Assembly: GCA_019634625.1 (NCBI GenBank)
Contig: JAHCBA010000006.1
Location: forward strand, 124,001 to 188,000
DNA: 64,000 nucleotides
DNA from: Verrucomicrobiia bacterium
GTDB taxonomy: Bacteria > Verrucomicrobiota > Verrucomicrobiia > Limisphaerales > CAIMTB01
Reading direction: 5' to 3'
Of the stretch, positions 17,598 through 25,624 are shown in pieces (within the stretch, counting starts at the first letter, position 1; each line of letters begins with the position of its first letter). Below the pieces are notes generated by a model. The model was not told where the DNA came from and did not search any database. It saw only the letters and a program-made list of their open reading frames with translations. The position numbers and the translations under genes were made by a program.

Positions 17598-18386
17598 TTA
17601 CGGCGGAGGCTGCTCCGTGCCCTGACGGGTGCAACGCACCGCACCGGTGGCGCCGCAGCATCGCTTGAACTTGATCTTGGGATCGAACGGACAGGGGTCG
17701 TTGCGGCCGATCTTGGGACCCAATCGGACCGGTGGGACCGGATCGGCTGCCAGCCTGGCGGCCTCCTGCTCGCGTGCCCGCGCCATGATGGCCGCAGCTT
17801 CCTCGTTCGCCTTGAGGATCTGCTGCATCATTCGATCCGACATCCGGCTGGTCTCGAAGGACTCGGACTTCCTGGGACGCCCCCGCTTGCGCGTAAAGAT
17901 GCCGTCGTCGTCATCCTCAGAACCTGCCGATACAGCCCCCGGACTTTTCGGAGCGTGGAACGCTTCTGCCCCCAGCTCCGGATCATCCAGCAGATCCCTG
18001 GCGTCCAGGGAGGGCGCCAGCCGGAGACCGTAATCGGTGCAGACGCGACGCAACTGATGAATGCTCAGCGTGCGGCCATAGGTTCGCCTGAACCACAACT
18101 TGATCTCGTCCGCGCGCCACAAATTGCCGGGCGCGGGATCGTCCGCCGGACGGAGAGAGAGCAGGCGCGCCCGCACGGCCTCCGCTTCCTCCTTGGTCAG
18201 CGCCAGCTCCTTTTGCCGGCCGCGCCGGCGGGAGATCGTCGCCTCGACGCCAGCCTCCTTCGAAAACTTAAGGAGCCACGAAACGTATTGTTTGGTGACC
18301 CCGACGTCCCGGGCGACGTGCGTCGCCTTCTCACCCGCCTGGACGCGCCGAAGGATCTCGGCTTTGCGCTCTTGGCTGGCGGTCAT
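17598..18386 (-). CDS. Transposase-derived HTH regulator with AT-hook and SEC-C zinc motif
   Basis: 262 residues from the ATG at 18386 (a GTG at 18395 is an alternative); the open frame upstream is repeat-derived. Residues 1-45 form a helix-turn-helix like the N-terminus of IS630/Tc1 transposases (EILRRVQAGEKATHVARDVG, TKQYVSWLLKF). A second, winged helix follows (LWRADEIKLWFRRTYGRTLS, IHQLRRVCTDYGL). Instead of a DDE nuclease the protein continues with an acidic linker, an AT-hook (KRGRPRKSE), a helical stretch (MMQQILKANEEAAAIMARAR) and a C-terminal SEC-C metal motif (GRNDPCPFDPKIKFKRCCG). I infer a domesticated transposase DNA-binding region acting as a regulator or nucleoid-associated protein. 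Targets unknown. Confidence 0.8.
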   Translation of the reverse strand: MTASQERKAEILRRVQAGEKATHVARDVGVTKQYVSWLLKFSKEAGVEATISRRRGRQKELALTKEEAEAVRARLLSLRPADDPAPGNLWRADEIKLWFRRTYGRTLSIHQLRRVCTDYGLRLAPSLDARDLLDDPELGAEAFHAPKSPGAVSAGSEDDDDGIFTRKRGRPRKSESFETSRMSDRMMQQILKANEEAAAIMARAREQEAARLAADPVPPVRLGPKIGRNDPCPFDPKIKFKRCCGATGAVRCTRQGTEQPPP

Positions 18387-18789
18387 GTCGCTCACGCGCC
18401 CAGATTGCGCCACTGCGCCGAGCCGTGACAACTCGGGAATGGCCCCTTGCGCTGGCGAAACGCACCCCGTCCGACGGGTGTTGGAATCCTCCAATCCACA
18501 CGGCCGGACACCCATTCTCACCGGGTCCTCCCCGGATCGGGCGTCAGCCCTTGCCCCTGGTTGCCCCGTGCATCCCGGAGGTGTGGGGGAGGAGGCAGCG
18601 AATCGGAGGGACGAGCTTTGCGAGTCCTCAACCCAACGCTCCACACCGTTGCGGCCCCATGGAACTCGGCCCTCCGAAGCGCCGCTGGGCGGAGTTCGCA
18701 CCCCACCCACAACTCCGGGATGCACCGCTGGTTCCCCGCGGCGCTTGTTTCGCGTTCCCAGTCCGGGCGGCTTCGTGTACGACGCCGTG
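18387..18789. other. Divergent intergenic region containing a family A repeat
   Basis: It separates the HTH/SEC-C gene from the DUF418 gene, so promoters for both must lie here. The centre is the intact repeat at 18568-18725. No clear -35/-10 pair was recognised. Confidence 0.5.
18568..18725 (+). repeat. Repeat family A, copy 3 (intact)
   Basis: 158 bp. Ends are inverted copies (GCATCCCGGAGGTGTGGG and CCCACAACTCCGGGATGC), flanked by GT and AC. The interior has the landmarks ATCGGAGGGACGAGCT and CTCCACACCGTTGCGGCC. No ORF of its own is convincing. Confidence 0.8.
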
Positions 18790-20076
18790 ATGCCGAGCCT
18801 CATCCCGCCGGAGGTGCCGCCCGTCATTGCCGGGTTCCGGCCTGATGGTCCAGGGCCGGTCCTTCCTGTGGAACGGATTGAAACGCTGGACGTGCTGCGC
18901 GGCTTCGCGCTGTTCGGCATTCTGCTCGTCAACATGGCCCTCTTCGGCTGGCCGGTTTACCAGTTGGTGCTGGGCAACCCGATGGGGACGGCCTCGCGTG
19001 CCGACGCGGTGGCCGGCTGGACGATTCGGATCCTTGCCGAAGGCAAATTCTATTCGCTGTTCTCCTTTCTGTTCGGCGTGGGCGTGGCGATCCAGATGGA
19101 GCGGGCGGACGCGCACGGGGTCCCGTTTGCCGGCCGCTACGCGAGGCGTCTGACTGCATTGTTCGGGATCGGACTGGCGCACACGCTTCTATTGTGGGAG
19201 GGGGACATCCTCGTCCTCTACGCGATCCTGGGGTTTCTGTTGCTCGCGTTTCTCCGCTGCCAATCCCGGACGCTGCTGATTTGGGCGGCGGTGTTTCTCG
19301 CACTTCCAGTGCTCCTTTACGCCGCCTTCTGGGTGTTGTTCGCGGTGGCTTCGATGTTGCCCAACGTCGCCGGGATGATTGAAAAGGAACTGGCCGCTGC
19401 GAACGAATCCTACGCACGGCAGTCGGAGGAAAACCTCCGCGTGTTTGCGCAGGGCGGCATGGGCGAGATCTTCGTCCAGCGCGGTCGGAATGTGGCGTTC
19501 CTGTATCAGTTTGTCTGGGTGGTTGCGTCGATGGTGTTTCCGATGTTCCTCCTGGGCTTCTGCGCCGGGCGCCGCGGCATCCTGCGGCATGTCGGGGCCA
19601 ACCTGCCGTGGGTCCGGCGTGTAGGTGTCTGGGGTTTGCTGATCGGGTTGCCGGCCAGTGGGGTTTACGCATTGGGTCATGCGGCCAGCGATGCATCGAA
19701 TGTGAATTTCGCGTCGGTTGTTGCCCTGGGGGCGCTGGCCATCAGCGGACCGGCCTTGGGACTGTGCTACGCGAGCGGGCTCGTCTTGCTGTTGCAACGG
19801 GAAGGCTGGCGGCGGGCGCTTCAACCGGTCGCCGCCGCCGGGCGCATGGCATTGAGCAACTACCTGTTCCAATCCCTGGTCTGCACCACGCTGTTCTACA
19901 GCTACGGACTGGGTTGGTATGGTTCGGTGGGGATGGCCGCGGGAGCGGGCTTGGCCGTGGTGATCTACGCGGTGCAACTTCCCCTCAGCGTCTGGTGGTT
20001 GAAACGTTTCAGGTTCGGTCCCGCGGAATGGCTCTGGCGACGGCTGACGTACGGCCGCGAGGCGATGCGGAGATGA
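18790..20076 (+). CDS. DUF418 (YeiB-like) multi-pass membrane protein
   Basis: 428 residues from the ATG at 18790; the frame upstream is repeat sequence. The family start is clear (RIETLDVLRGFALFGILLVN). About ten hydrophobic helices follow, with the conserved loop FYSLFSFLFGVGVAIQM and the C-terminal DUF418 signature (AAAGRMALSNYLFQSLVCTT, then FRFGPAEWLWRRLTYG). Inner-membrane location is certain from composition. DUF418 proteins are thought to be transporters or acyltransferase-like, but no reaction is established, so none is assigned. The gene is divergent from the HTH/SEC-C gene and precedes the sigma factor by about 90 bp. Confidence 0.9.
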   Translation: MPSLIPPEVPPVIAGFRPDGPGPVLPVERIETLDVLRGFALFGILLVNMALFGWPVYQLVLGNPMGTASRADAVAGWTIRILAEGKFYSLFSFLFGVGVAIQMERADAHGVPFAGRYARRLTALFGIGLAHTLLLWEGDILVLYAILGFLLLAFLRCQSRTLLIWAAVFLALPVLLYAAFWVLFAVASMLPNVAGMIEKELAAANESYARQSEENLRVFAQGGMGEIFVQRGRNVAFLYQFVWVVASMVFPMFLLGFCAGRRGILRHVGANLPWVRRVGVWGLLIGLPASGVYALGHAASDASNVNFASVVALGALAISGPALGLCYASGLVLLLQREGWRRALQPVAAAGRMALSNYLFQSLVCTTLFYSYGLGWYGSVGMAAGAGLAVVIYAVQLPLSVWWLKRFRFGPAEWLWRRLTYGREAMRR

Positions 20077-20169
20077 GCCGGGACAGCGGATAGGAATTTG
20101 CTTTTTCTGGGACAGGGTCAGGATGGTGGCAGGACCGGCAGGTGCATCGGCGCAAGGCTCTCTCCGGCC

Positions 20170-20928
20170 ATGGACCCCACGAACGCGAAAAAGTCACCGA
20201 GGCAGGCCTTCGCTTCCACCCACTGGAGCATGGTGCTGACGGCCGGACACAGCTCGATGCCGGGTGCGGCGGATGCGATCGAGACGCTGTGTCGCGCCTA
20301 CTGGTATCCGCTTTACGCCTATGTCCGGCGCCACGGGCATTCACCTGCGGACGCCGAGGACCTGACCCAGGAGTTCTTCGCCCGGCTGATTCGAAAGAAG
20401 CATCTGCGACTGGCGGATCCGGAAAGGGGACGGTTCCGCACCTTCCTGCTCACCTCCCTGCGCCACTTTCTCTTCAACGAGTGGGCCCGGGCCCGGACCG
20501 GGAAACGGGGACGCGGGCATGCCGTCGTCCCGCTCGATCCGCGGACGGCGGAAAGCCTTTACGCGAATGACGTCGAGGAAGGGCCGTCTCCCGAGGCCCT
20601 TTACGACCGGCGCTGGGCCGTGACCCTGCTCGAACGATCCCTGCGTGAATTGCGCGAGCGCTATGCCTCGGCCGGAAAGGCGGAACTGTTCGAGGTCCTC
20701 AAGGCCTCCGTGTGGGGTGCGAAGGGGTCGGCGCCGTATGGTGAACTCGCGACGCGGCTCGGCATGAGCGAGGGCGCCGTGAAGGTGGCGGTGCATCGGT
20801 TGCGCCGGCGCTTTCGGGATCTCCTGCGGACCGAGGTGGGCCGCACCGTCGGCCATCCCGACCAGGTGGACGGAGAATTGCGGGACTTGATGGCTGCCCT
20901 GGGCAACCGCCTCGAGACGCCGGGTTAG
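20170..20928 (+). CDS. ECF-type RNA polymerase sigma factor
   Basis: 252 residues from the ATG at 20170 (MDPTNAKKSPRQAFASTHWS). Region 2 is recognisable (LCRAYWYPLYAYVRRHGHSP, ADAEDLTQEFFARLI) with its DNA-melting part (GRFRTFLLTSLRHFLFNEWA). Region 4 carries the helix-turn-helix (YGELATRLGMSEGAVKVAVH, RLRRRFRDLL). A longer linker between the regions than in classical ECF factors is typical of the planctomycete/verrucomicrobial kinase-associated groups. No anti-sigma gene is adjacent; instead the Ser/Thr kinase starts 75 bp downstream, so phosphorylation is the likely control. Target promoters unknown. Confidence 0.92.
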   Translation: MDPTNAKKSPRQAFASTHWSMVLTAGHSSMPGAADAIETLCRAYWYPLYAYVRRHGHSPADAEDLTQEFFARLIRKKHLRLADPERGRFRTFLLTSLRHFLFNEWARARTGKRGRGHAVVPLDPRTAESLYANDVEEGPSPEALYDRRWAVTLLERSLRELRERYASAGKAELFEVLKASVWGAKGSAPYGELATRLGMSEGAVKVAVHRLRRRFRDLLRTEVGRTVGHPDQVDGELRDLMAALGNRLETPG

Positions 20929-21003
20929 CCCCGGGCCGTAACCTCCGGGGATATCGGCTGGAGATTCCGTCGTAATGCAACGCACCGAAGCGAAGGGTGG
21001 GTC

Positions 21004-24000
21004 ATGAACAAGAAGCAGGCCTGTGCCCGATGCGGCAATGCAATCAACGGGTTCGCCGCCGGGGATCTCTGCGCCATGTGCCTGCTTCAGGACGGCCTGA
21101 TGCCTTCCAGCCCACCGGAAGGGACCCTGCCATCCCGCTCGGGCGCGACAACGACCGACCGGATGGGGCCGCCGTTGCCGTGGGACGGCACGCAACGCTC
21201 CTCGTTTGGGGACTATGAATTGATCGAGGAAATCGCGCGTGGCGGCATGGGGATCGTCTTCAAGGCGCGACACCGAAGTTTGAACAGGGTGGTCGCCCTC
21301 AAGATGGTCCTGCCAGGCCGATCCGCCTCTCAAGGATTCATCGAGCGATTCCACACCGAAGCCGAGGCGGCGGCGCGACTGGATCACCCGCACATCGTTC
21401 CGGTCTATGAGATCGGGGCGCACGAAGGCCAGCACTACTACACGATGAAGCTGATCGAGGGCTCGACGCTGGCTGCACGTCTGGCCACCGGTTCCGGGCG
21501 GAGCATGGGACATGGGGCGCCGGCTTCGTCGCCCGACCCTCCCTCTGTCTGCCGGCCCGCGGAGGCGGCGGTGCTGGTGGCCAAGGTCGCCCGCGCCATC
21601 CATTGCGCCCACCAGCAGGGCATCCTGCACCGGGATCTGAAGCCGGCCAACATTCTCATCGACCAGCAGGGCGAGCCGTTCGTCAGTGACTTCGGACTGG
21701 CCAGAATCGCAGAGAAGGCGAGTGACCTGACCCTGACCGAGGCGGTTCTGGGCACCGCCAGTTACATGGCTCCCGAACAGGCGGCCGGCCAATCCAGGCA
21801 GCTCACGACCTCCGCCGACATCTACAGCGTGGGTGCGATCCTTTACGAATTGCTTGCAGGACGGGTTCCGTTTCGCGGACCCACCCCGATGGAGACCCTG
21901 CGCCAGGTGGTCGAGCGCAGCGTTCCATCACCTCGCTCGATCCGGCCGGCGGTGGACCCCGATCTCGAGACGATCTGCCTCAAGTGCCTCGAGAAGGAAC
22001 CCCGGGACCGGTATGGATCGGCCGAGGCGCTGGCGGATGACCTGGACCGCTGGCTGCGCCACGAGCCGGTCCTGGCCCGCCCGGCAGGCATGGCTGTCCG
22101 GCTGCGAAAGTGGGTCCGTCGCAGGCCGCTGGTCGCCGCATTCTCCGCCGCCATGGCGTCCGTGCTCGGGCTGGCCATGGGCGGAGTGTTCTGGCAGTGG
22201 CGCCGGGCCGAGATTCGCGGTGACCTGCTGCAACAGAAGGCCGACGTCATGCAAAGGACCCTCTACGCGGTGGAGATGAAGGCTGCCCGGCAGGCATGGA
22301 ACGACGCGCGAACCGGAGACGTGCTGGCCCTGCTCCGGAAATACGGTCCCGACAGCGGTCTCGAACAGCTTCGCGGCTTCGAATGGCGGCAGCTCTGGTG
22401 GCTTTGTCATCAGGAGCAGGCCACCCTCCAGAGTCACCAGGAATACATCTGCAAAGTCGCCTTCTCCCCCGACGGAACGCGGGTCGCCGCCGCTGGAGAC
22501 CGCGATGGCGTCATCCGGGTTTGGGATGTCGGTTCGCTTGGGCCGGTCGCCACCCTGGGAGGTCAGACTTCGTGGATGGGTTCCCTCTTCTTCCTCGATG
22601 ACAACCGGACCCTGGCGTTCGACCGCAATGATGGACGGCTCATGCTTTGGGACACCACCACGGCCCGGGCGGTCGAGATCCTCGACGGCCGACTCCGAGG
22701 CATGTGGCCATTGCGGCTCTCCCCGGATGGCCGCTGGGCGGCGGCGGTGGACCGGGCGCAGCCGCGGGTGCTCCGGGTTTGGGAGGTTGCCACCGGCCGG
22801 CAGGTCAGTGAGCTGGCCGGGATCGCCTTTCACAGCCCTTACATGCTCGATAACAGGCTCCTTTTTTCGGCGGACGGTTCAACGCTGGCCATCGCCCTGC
22901 ATGACAAATCGGTGCGGCTGCTTTCCGTCCCGGACCTGACCTCGGAGGTCCGGCTGGTCCTGACCGATCACGCGCGCTGCCTGGCACTGTCCCCCGACGG
23001 CACGCTTCTGGCCGCGGGTTTCATCAGCAGTCCCGGGATAGAGATCTGGGGGCTGGCCTCGCAGCAACGGCTTCACACTCTCCGCGGGCCGCACCACCCC
23101 CCCATGTTCGAACTCCGTTTCTCCCCCGACTCGACCCTGCTCGCCTCCTCGAGCTACGAATCCGTCGTCGCGCTCTGGAGTCTCGCCGAGCCGGAGCGCG
23201 AACGGGCCGGCTTCAAGGGACACCCCGAAGGGCAGGGCATCGCCCTCGCCTTCTCCCCCGACGGTCGGCTGCTGGCGAGCGGCGGCCGCGACGGTGCCAT
23301 CAAACTCTGGAACACCGATGTCAGCCCCGCTTCGCCCCTCGAAACCGCGCTGCCAACCGGCGCGTGGCAGGCGCGGTTCTCCCCGGACGGACGGACGCTG
23401 GCGGTGGCAGCCGACGGCGGCAAGGTGAAGCTCTTCGATCCCGTCAGCGAGGAATGGCTCGGAACTCTGGAGGATCCCGACGACACGGCCCCGCCCGCTG
23501 AACCCTACACGCCGCACTACCGGCCCCTGGCCCTTTCGCCGGACGGCCGGCTCCTGGCCATGGGCCGGGGCGATCGCACCGTCCTCGTGTGGGATTTCGA
23601 GACCCGGCAACTCCGGCACCGTTTGACCCACGACACCGGCACGGTGCTCTGTGTCGCCTTCGCACAGGATTCGAAAACCCTGGGCACCGCCGGCGACGAC
23701 CGCACACTCCGGCTCTGGGATGCGCGGACCGGGCGCCAGACCGGGGGGCTCGAAACCCGGGAGCTGGTTTACATCCTCGCATTCTCGCCGCGGGGCGGGG
23801 TCCTGGCCTACGGCGGATGGACCCGTCTGGCGGATTCGCAGCCGGTCACTCTGTGGAATTATGAAACAGCGCAACCCGTCGCCACCCTCCCCGACCACGC
23901 CGCCCCCGTGAGTGCCCTGGCCTTCTCCCGCAACGGCCAAACCCTGGCTTCCGGCGACGGCGACGGCATCGTCCTCCTCTGGAACCTCGATGACCTCCCA

Positions 24001-24291
24001 TCGCCCCGGAACCTGCCAGTCCTCTCCGGCCACCTGGGACCGATCAGCGGCCTGGCGTTCTCACCTGATGAGATCAACCTCGTGGCGACGTCGTTCGGCG
24101 GCACAGCCAGGATCTGGCATCTGCCCGCCATGCTGGATGCGGGAGACCTCTCCTCCCGGCAGAACCTGCTTGCTTCCGCCGCCTTTTCCCCCGACGGCAA
24201 CACCCTCGCCCTGGCAGGTCGCGAACGGGGTGTCCAACTCTTCCGCGCCGTCCCCTTCGAGCAAACCTCTGCCCAGCCCAACCCTGACTGA
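21004..24291 (+). CDS. Membrane Ser/Thr protein kinase with WD40 propeller sensor
   Basis: 1,095 residues. An N-terminal zinc-ribbon-like pair of CxxC motifs (CARCG near 7-11, CAMC near 23-26) precedes a Hanks-type kinase at about 70-340: glycine loop EEIARGGMGIVFKARH, Lys100 in VVALKMV, catalytic loop HRDLKPANIL at 209-218, DFG at 229-231, and GTASYMAPEQ. All catalytic residues are present. A single membrane helix follows (LVAAFSAAMASVLGLAMGG). The remaining 650 residues, outside the membrane, are WD40 repeats with many FSPDG and LWD/LWN landmarks, probably two propellers. It directly follows the ECF sigma gene, a PVC arrangement in which the kinase is thought to control the sigma factor. 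The ligand is unknown. Confidence 0.93.
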   Translation: MNKKQACARCGNAINGFAAGDLCAMCLLQDGLMPSSPPEGTLPSRSGATTTDRMGPPLPWDGTQRSSFGDYELIEEIARGGMGIVFKARHRSLNRVVALKMVLPGRSASQGFIERFHTEAEAAARLDHPHIVPVYEIGAHEGQHYYTMKLIEGSTLAARLATGSGRSMGHGAPASSPDPPSVCRPAEAAVLVAKVARAIHCAHQQGILHRDLKPANILIDQQGEPFVSDFGLARIAEKASDLTLTEAVLGTASYMAPEQAAGQSRQLTTSADIYSVGAILYELLAGRVPFRGPTPMETLRQVVERSVPSPRSIRPAVDPDLETICLKCLEKEPRDRYGSAEALADDLDRWLRHEPVLARPAGMAVRLRKWVRRRPLVAAFSAAMASVLGLAMGGVFWQWRRAEIRGDLLQQKADVMQRTLYAVEMKAARQAWNDARTGDVLALLRKYGPDSGLEQLRGFEWRQLWWLCHQEQATLQSHQEYICKVAFSPDGTRVAAAGDRDGVIRVWDVGSLGPVATLGGQTSWMGSLFFLDDNRTLAFDRNDGRLMLWDTTTARAVEILDGRLRGMWPLRLSPDGRWAAAVDRAQPRVLRVWEVATGRQVSELAGIAFHSPYMLDNRLLFSADGSTLAIALHDKSVRLLSVPDLTSEVRLVLTDHARCLALSPDGTLLAAGFISSPGIEIWGLASQQRLHTLRGPHHPPMFELRFSPDSTLLASSSYESVVALWSLAEPERERAGFKGHPEGQGIALAFSPDGRLLASGGRDGAIKLWNTDVSPASPLETALPTGAWQARFSPDGRTLAVAADGGKVKLFDPVSEEWLGTLEDPDDTAPPAEPYTPHYRPLALSPDGRLLAMGRGDRTVLVWDFETRQLRHRLTHDTGTVLCVAFAQDSKTLGTAGDDRTLRLWDARTGRQTGGLETRELVYILAFSPRGGVLAYGGWTRLADSQPVTLWNYETAQPVATLPDHAAPVSALAFSRNGQTLASGDGDGIVLLWNLDDLPSPRNLPVLSGHLGPISGLAFSPDEINLVATSFGGTARIWHLPAMLDAGDLSSRQNLLASAAFSPDGNTLALAGRERGVQLFRAVPFEQTSAQPNPD

Positions 24292-24327
24292 ATCTCCAGC
24301 TTGAGCGACCGGCCTGGCAGCGGCGCC

Positions 24328-24486
24328 GCGCATCCCGGAATGGTGGGTAGAGGTGCGAACTCCGCCAAACGGCGCTTCGGAGGGCCGGGTTCCACGAGGC
24401 CGCAACGGTGTGGAGCGTTGGGTTGAGGACTCGCGGAGCTCGTCCCTCCGATTCGCTGGCTCGTTACCGACAACTTGGGGATGCAC
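24328..24486 (-). repeat. Repeat family A, copy 4
   Basis: 159 bp in minus orientation, starting 37 bp after the kinase stop. The left end GCATCCCGGAATGGTGGGTA and the right end ACAACTTGGGGATGCAC are diverged; the interior keeps CGGAGGGCCGGGTTCCACGA and GGACTCGCGGAGCTCGTCCC. Confidence 0.8.
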
Positions 24487-24525
24487 GGGTGAAAGCGAAG
24501 GTGGAAAAGCGCTGCCTGGTTTGGG

Positions 24526-25104
24526 ATGCTTTCGCCTGTGATGAACGGGCGGGATGAAAAGTCAGCTTTGACGCGGGACCAGATTCTCGCCGCCTTGAGC
24601 GCCCTGTCCGATCACCTCGGACAACAGCACGTCACCGGCGAGATCTGTCTGTTCGGCGGCACGGTCATGGTGCTGGCCTTCACCGCCCGTCTTTCAACGA
24701 AGGATGTGGATGCGCTGTTTCAACCCGCTCAAGTCATCCGCGAAGCCGCACGCCGCGTCGGGGAGGATCAACAATTGCCCGCGGGCTGGTTGAACGATGG
24801 CGTCAAAGGTTTCATCTCCGCGCGCCACGAGACGACAACAGGCAACCTCCCGCAGTTCCCCCACTTGCGTCTGACCATGCCCGTTCCCGAATATCTGCTG
24901 GCCATGAAATGCATGGCAGCACGCATCGGCGGCGCGAAGGATGAACCCTCGGATATTGCGGATATCGTGTTTCTGATTCGCCGGCTGAAGTTGAACTCCG
25001 CGAAGGAATCTTTGGATTTGGTCGGCCAATACTATCCGGCCAACCGCATCCCGGTAAAGACACAATACCTGGTCGAGGGCCTCTTCGAAGAAGGGAAAAT
25101 ATGA
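24526..25104 (+). CDS. DUF6036-like nucleotidyltransferase, possible toxin
   Basis: 192 residues (187 if the ATG at 24541 is used). It carries the minimal nucleotidyltransferase signature: a GG[ST] motif (CLFGGTVMVLAFTARLS) followed by the acidic pair in TKDVDALF. A helical part comes next (YLLAMKCMAARIGGAKDEPS, DIADIVFLIRRLKL), like the AbiEii/DUF6036 families. By family it would transfer nucleotides to an RNA or protein, and relatives are toxins; toxicity here is inferred only. It overlaps the next small gene by four bases (ATGA), which implies co-translation. It lies just after a family A repeat, so the pair could have been acquired. Confidence 0.75.
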   Translation: MLSPVMNGRDEKSALTRDQILAALSALSDHLGQQHVTGEICLFGGTVMVLAFTARLSTKDVDALFQPAQVIREAARRVGEDQQLPAGWLNDGVKGFISARHETTTGNLPQFPHLRLTMPVPEYLLAMKCMAARIGGAKDEPSDIADIVFLIRRLKLNSAKESLDLVGQYYPANRIPVKTQYLVEGLFEEGKI

Positions 25105-25481
25105 GACCCAAAACACTGGCCGAAGTCGCGCAACTCACCCTCAACGGCGAATCCTTTGACCGCTGCCTGGCCAATTTCCTCGACGAATTCTACGCCGCGC
25201 CGGATGCCCGGGCGCTGGCCGACACTCCGCCGCGGCTAACGCAACCATGCGGCGATTCCGGCCGCGTGCAGGACGCTTATCTGGCTGCGACTGCCGAAGA
25301 GCTTGCGCGCGTCTGGCAACTTTCCGTTCCGGCATGGACCGCCGACGACTCCCGCATGCTGCATCGCCCGTGGTTTGCATCGCCTTTGGCGGCGCTCCGC
25401 GCCGTTTTGCTCCTGGAAAGTCCTCCTGCCTTCCGCGCCCGAAATCTGTTCGTCAGCGAAAACGCGCTCGCGCGAGCCTAG
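25101..25481 (+). CDS. Small partner protein of the nucleotidyltransferase, unknown function
   Basis: 126 residues. The ATG overlaps the stop of the nucleotidyltransferase gene (ATGA), so the two form one translational unit. The sequence is mostly helical, with SFDRCLANFLDEFYAAP near the N-terminus and tryptophan-rich segments (ARVWQLSVPAWT, MLHRPWFASPLAALRAVLLL). No known domain is recognised, and there is no signal peptide or membrane helix. From the arrangement it could be the antitoxin or a structural partner; that is inference. It is followed by 143 bp without a gene before the di-haem protein. Confidence 0.7.
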   Translation: MRPKTLAEVAQLTLNGESFDRCLANFLDEFYAAPDARALADTPPRLTQPCGDSGRVQDAYLAATAEELARVWQLSVPAWTADDSRMLHRPWFASPLAALRAVLLLESPPAFRARNLFVSENALARA

Positions 25482-25624
25482 TGTCAGAGGACCGGCTCAA
25501 CACGTTGCTCCGGTCCGACCATCCTCGTCCCTATGAGGGCGAGCCTCGGGAAAGCCCAAGTGGGAATCCGCGGGCTGTAACCTTCTTCGCCCGATCCTGT
25601 AGCAGGGGGAGAATCGAGACGCTT

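Noticed and set aside
18100-18789. N-terminal extension of the DUF418 protein
   Set aside because: The in-frame extension is antisense to the HTH/SEC-C gene and then runs through a family A repeat; the family start is at 18790.
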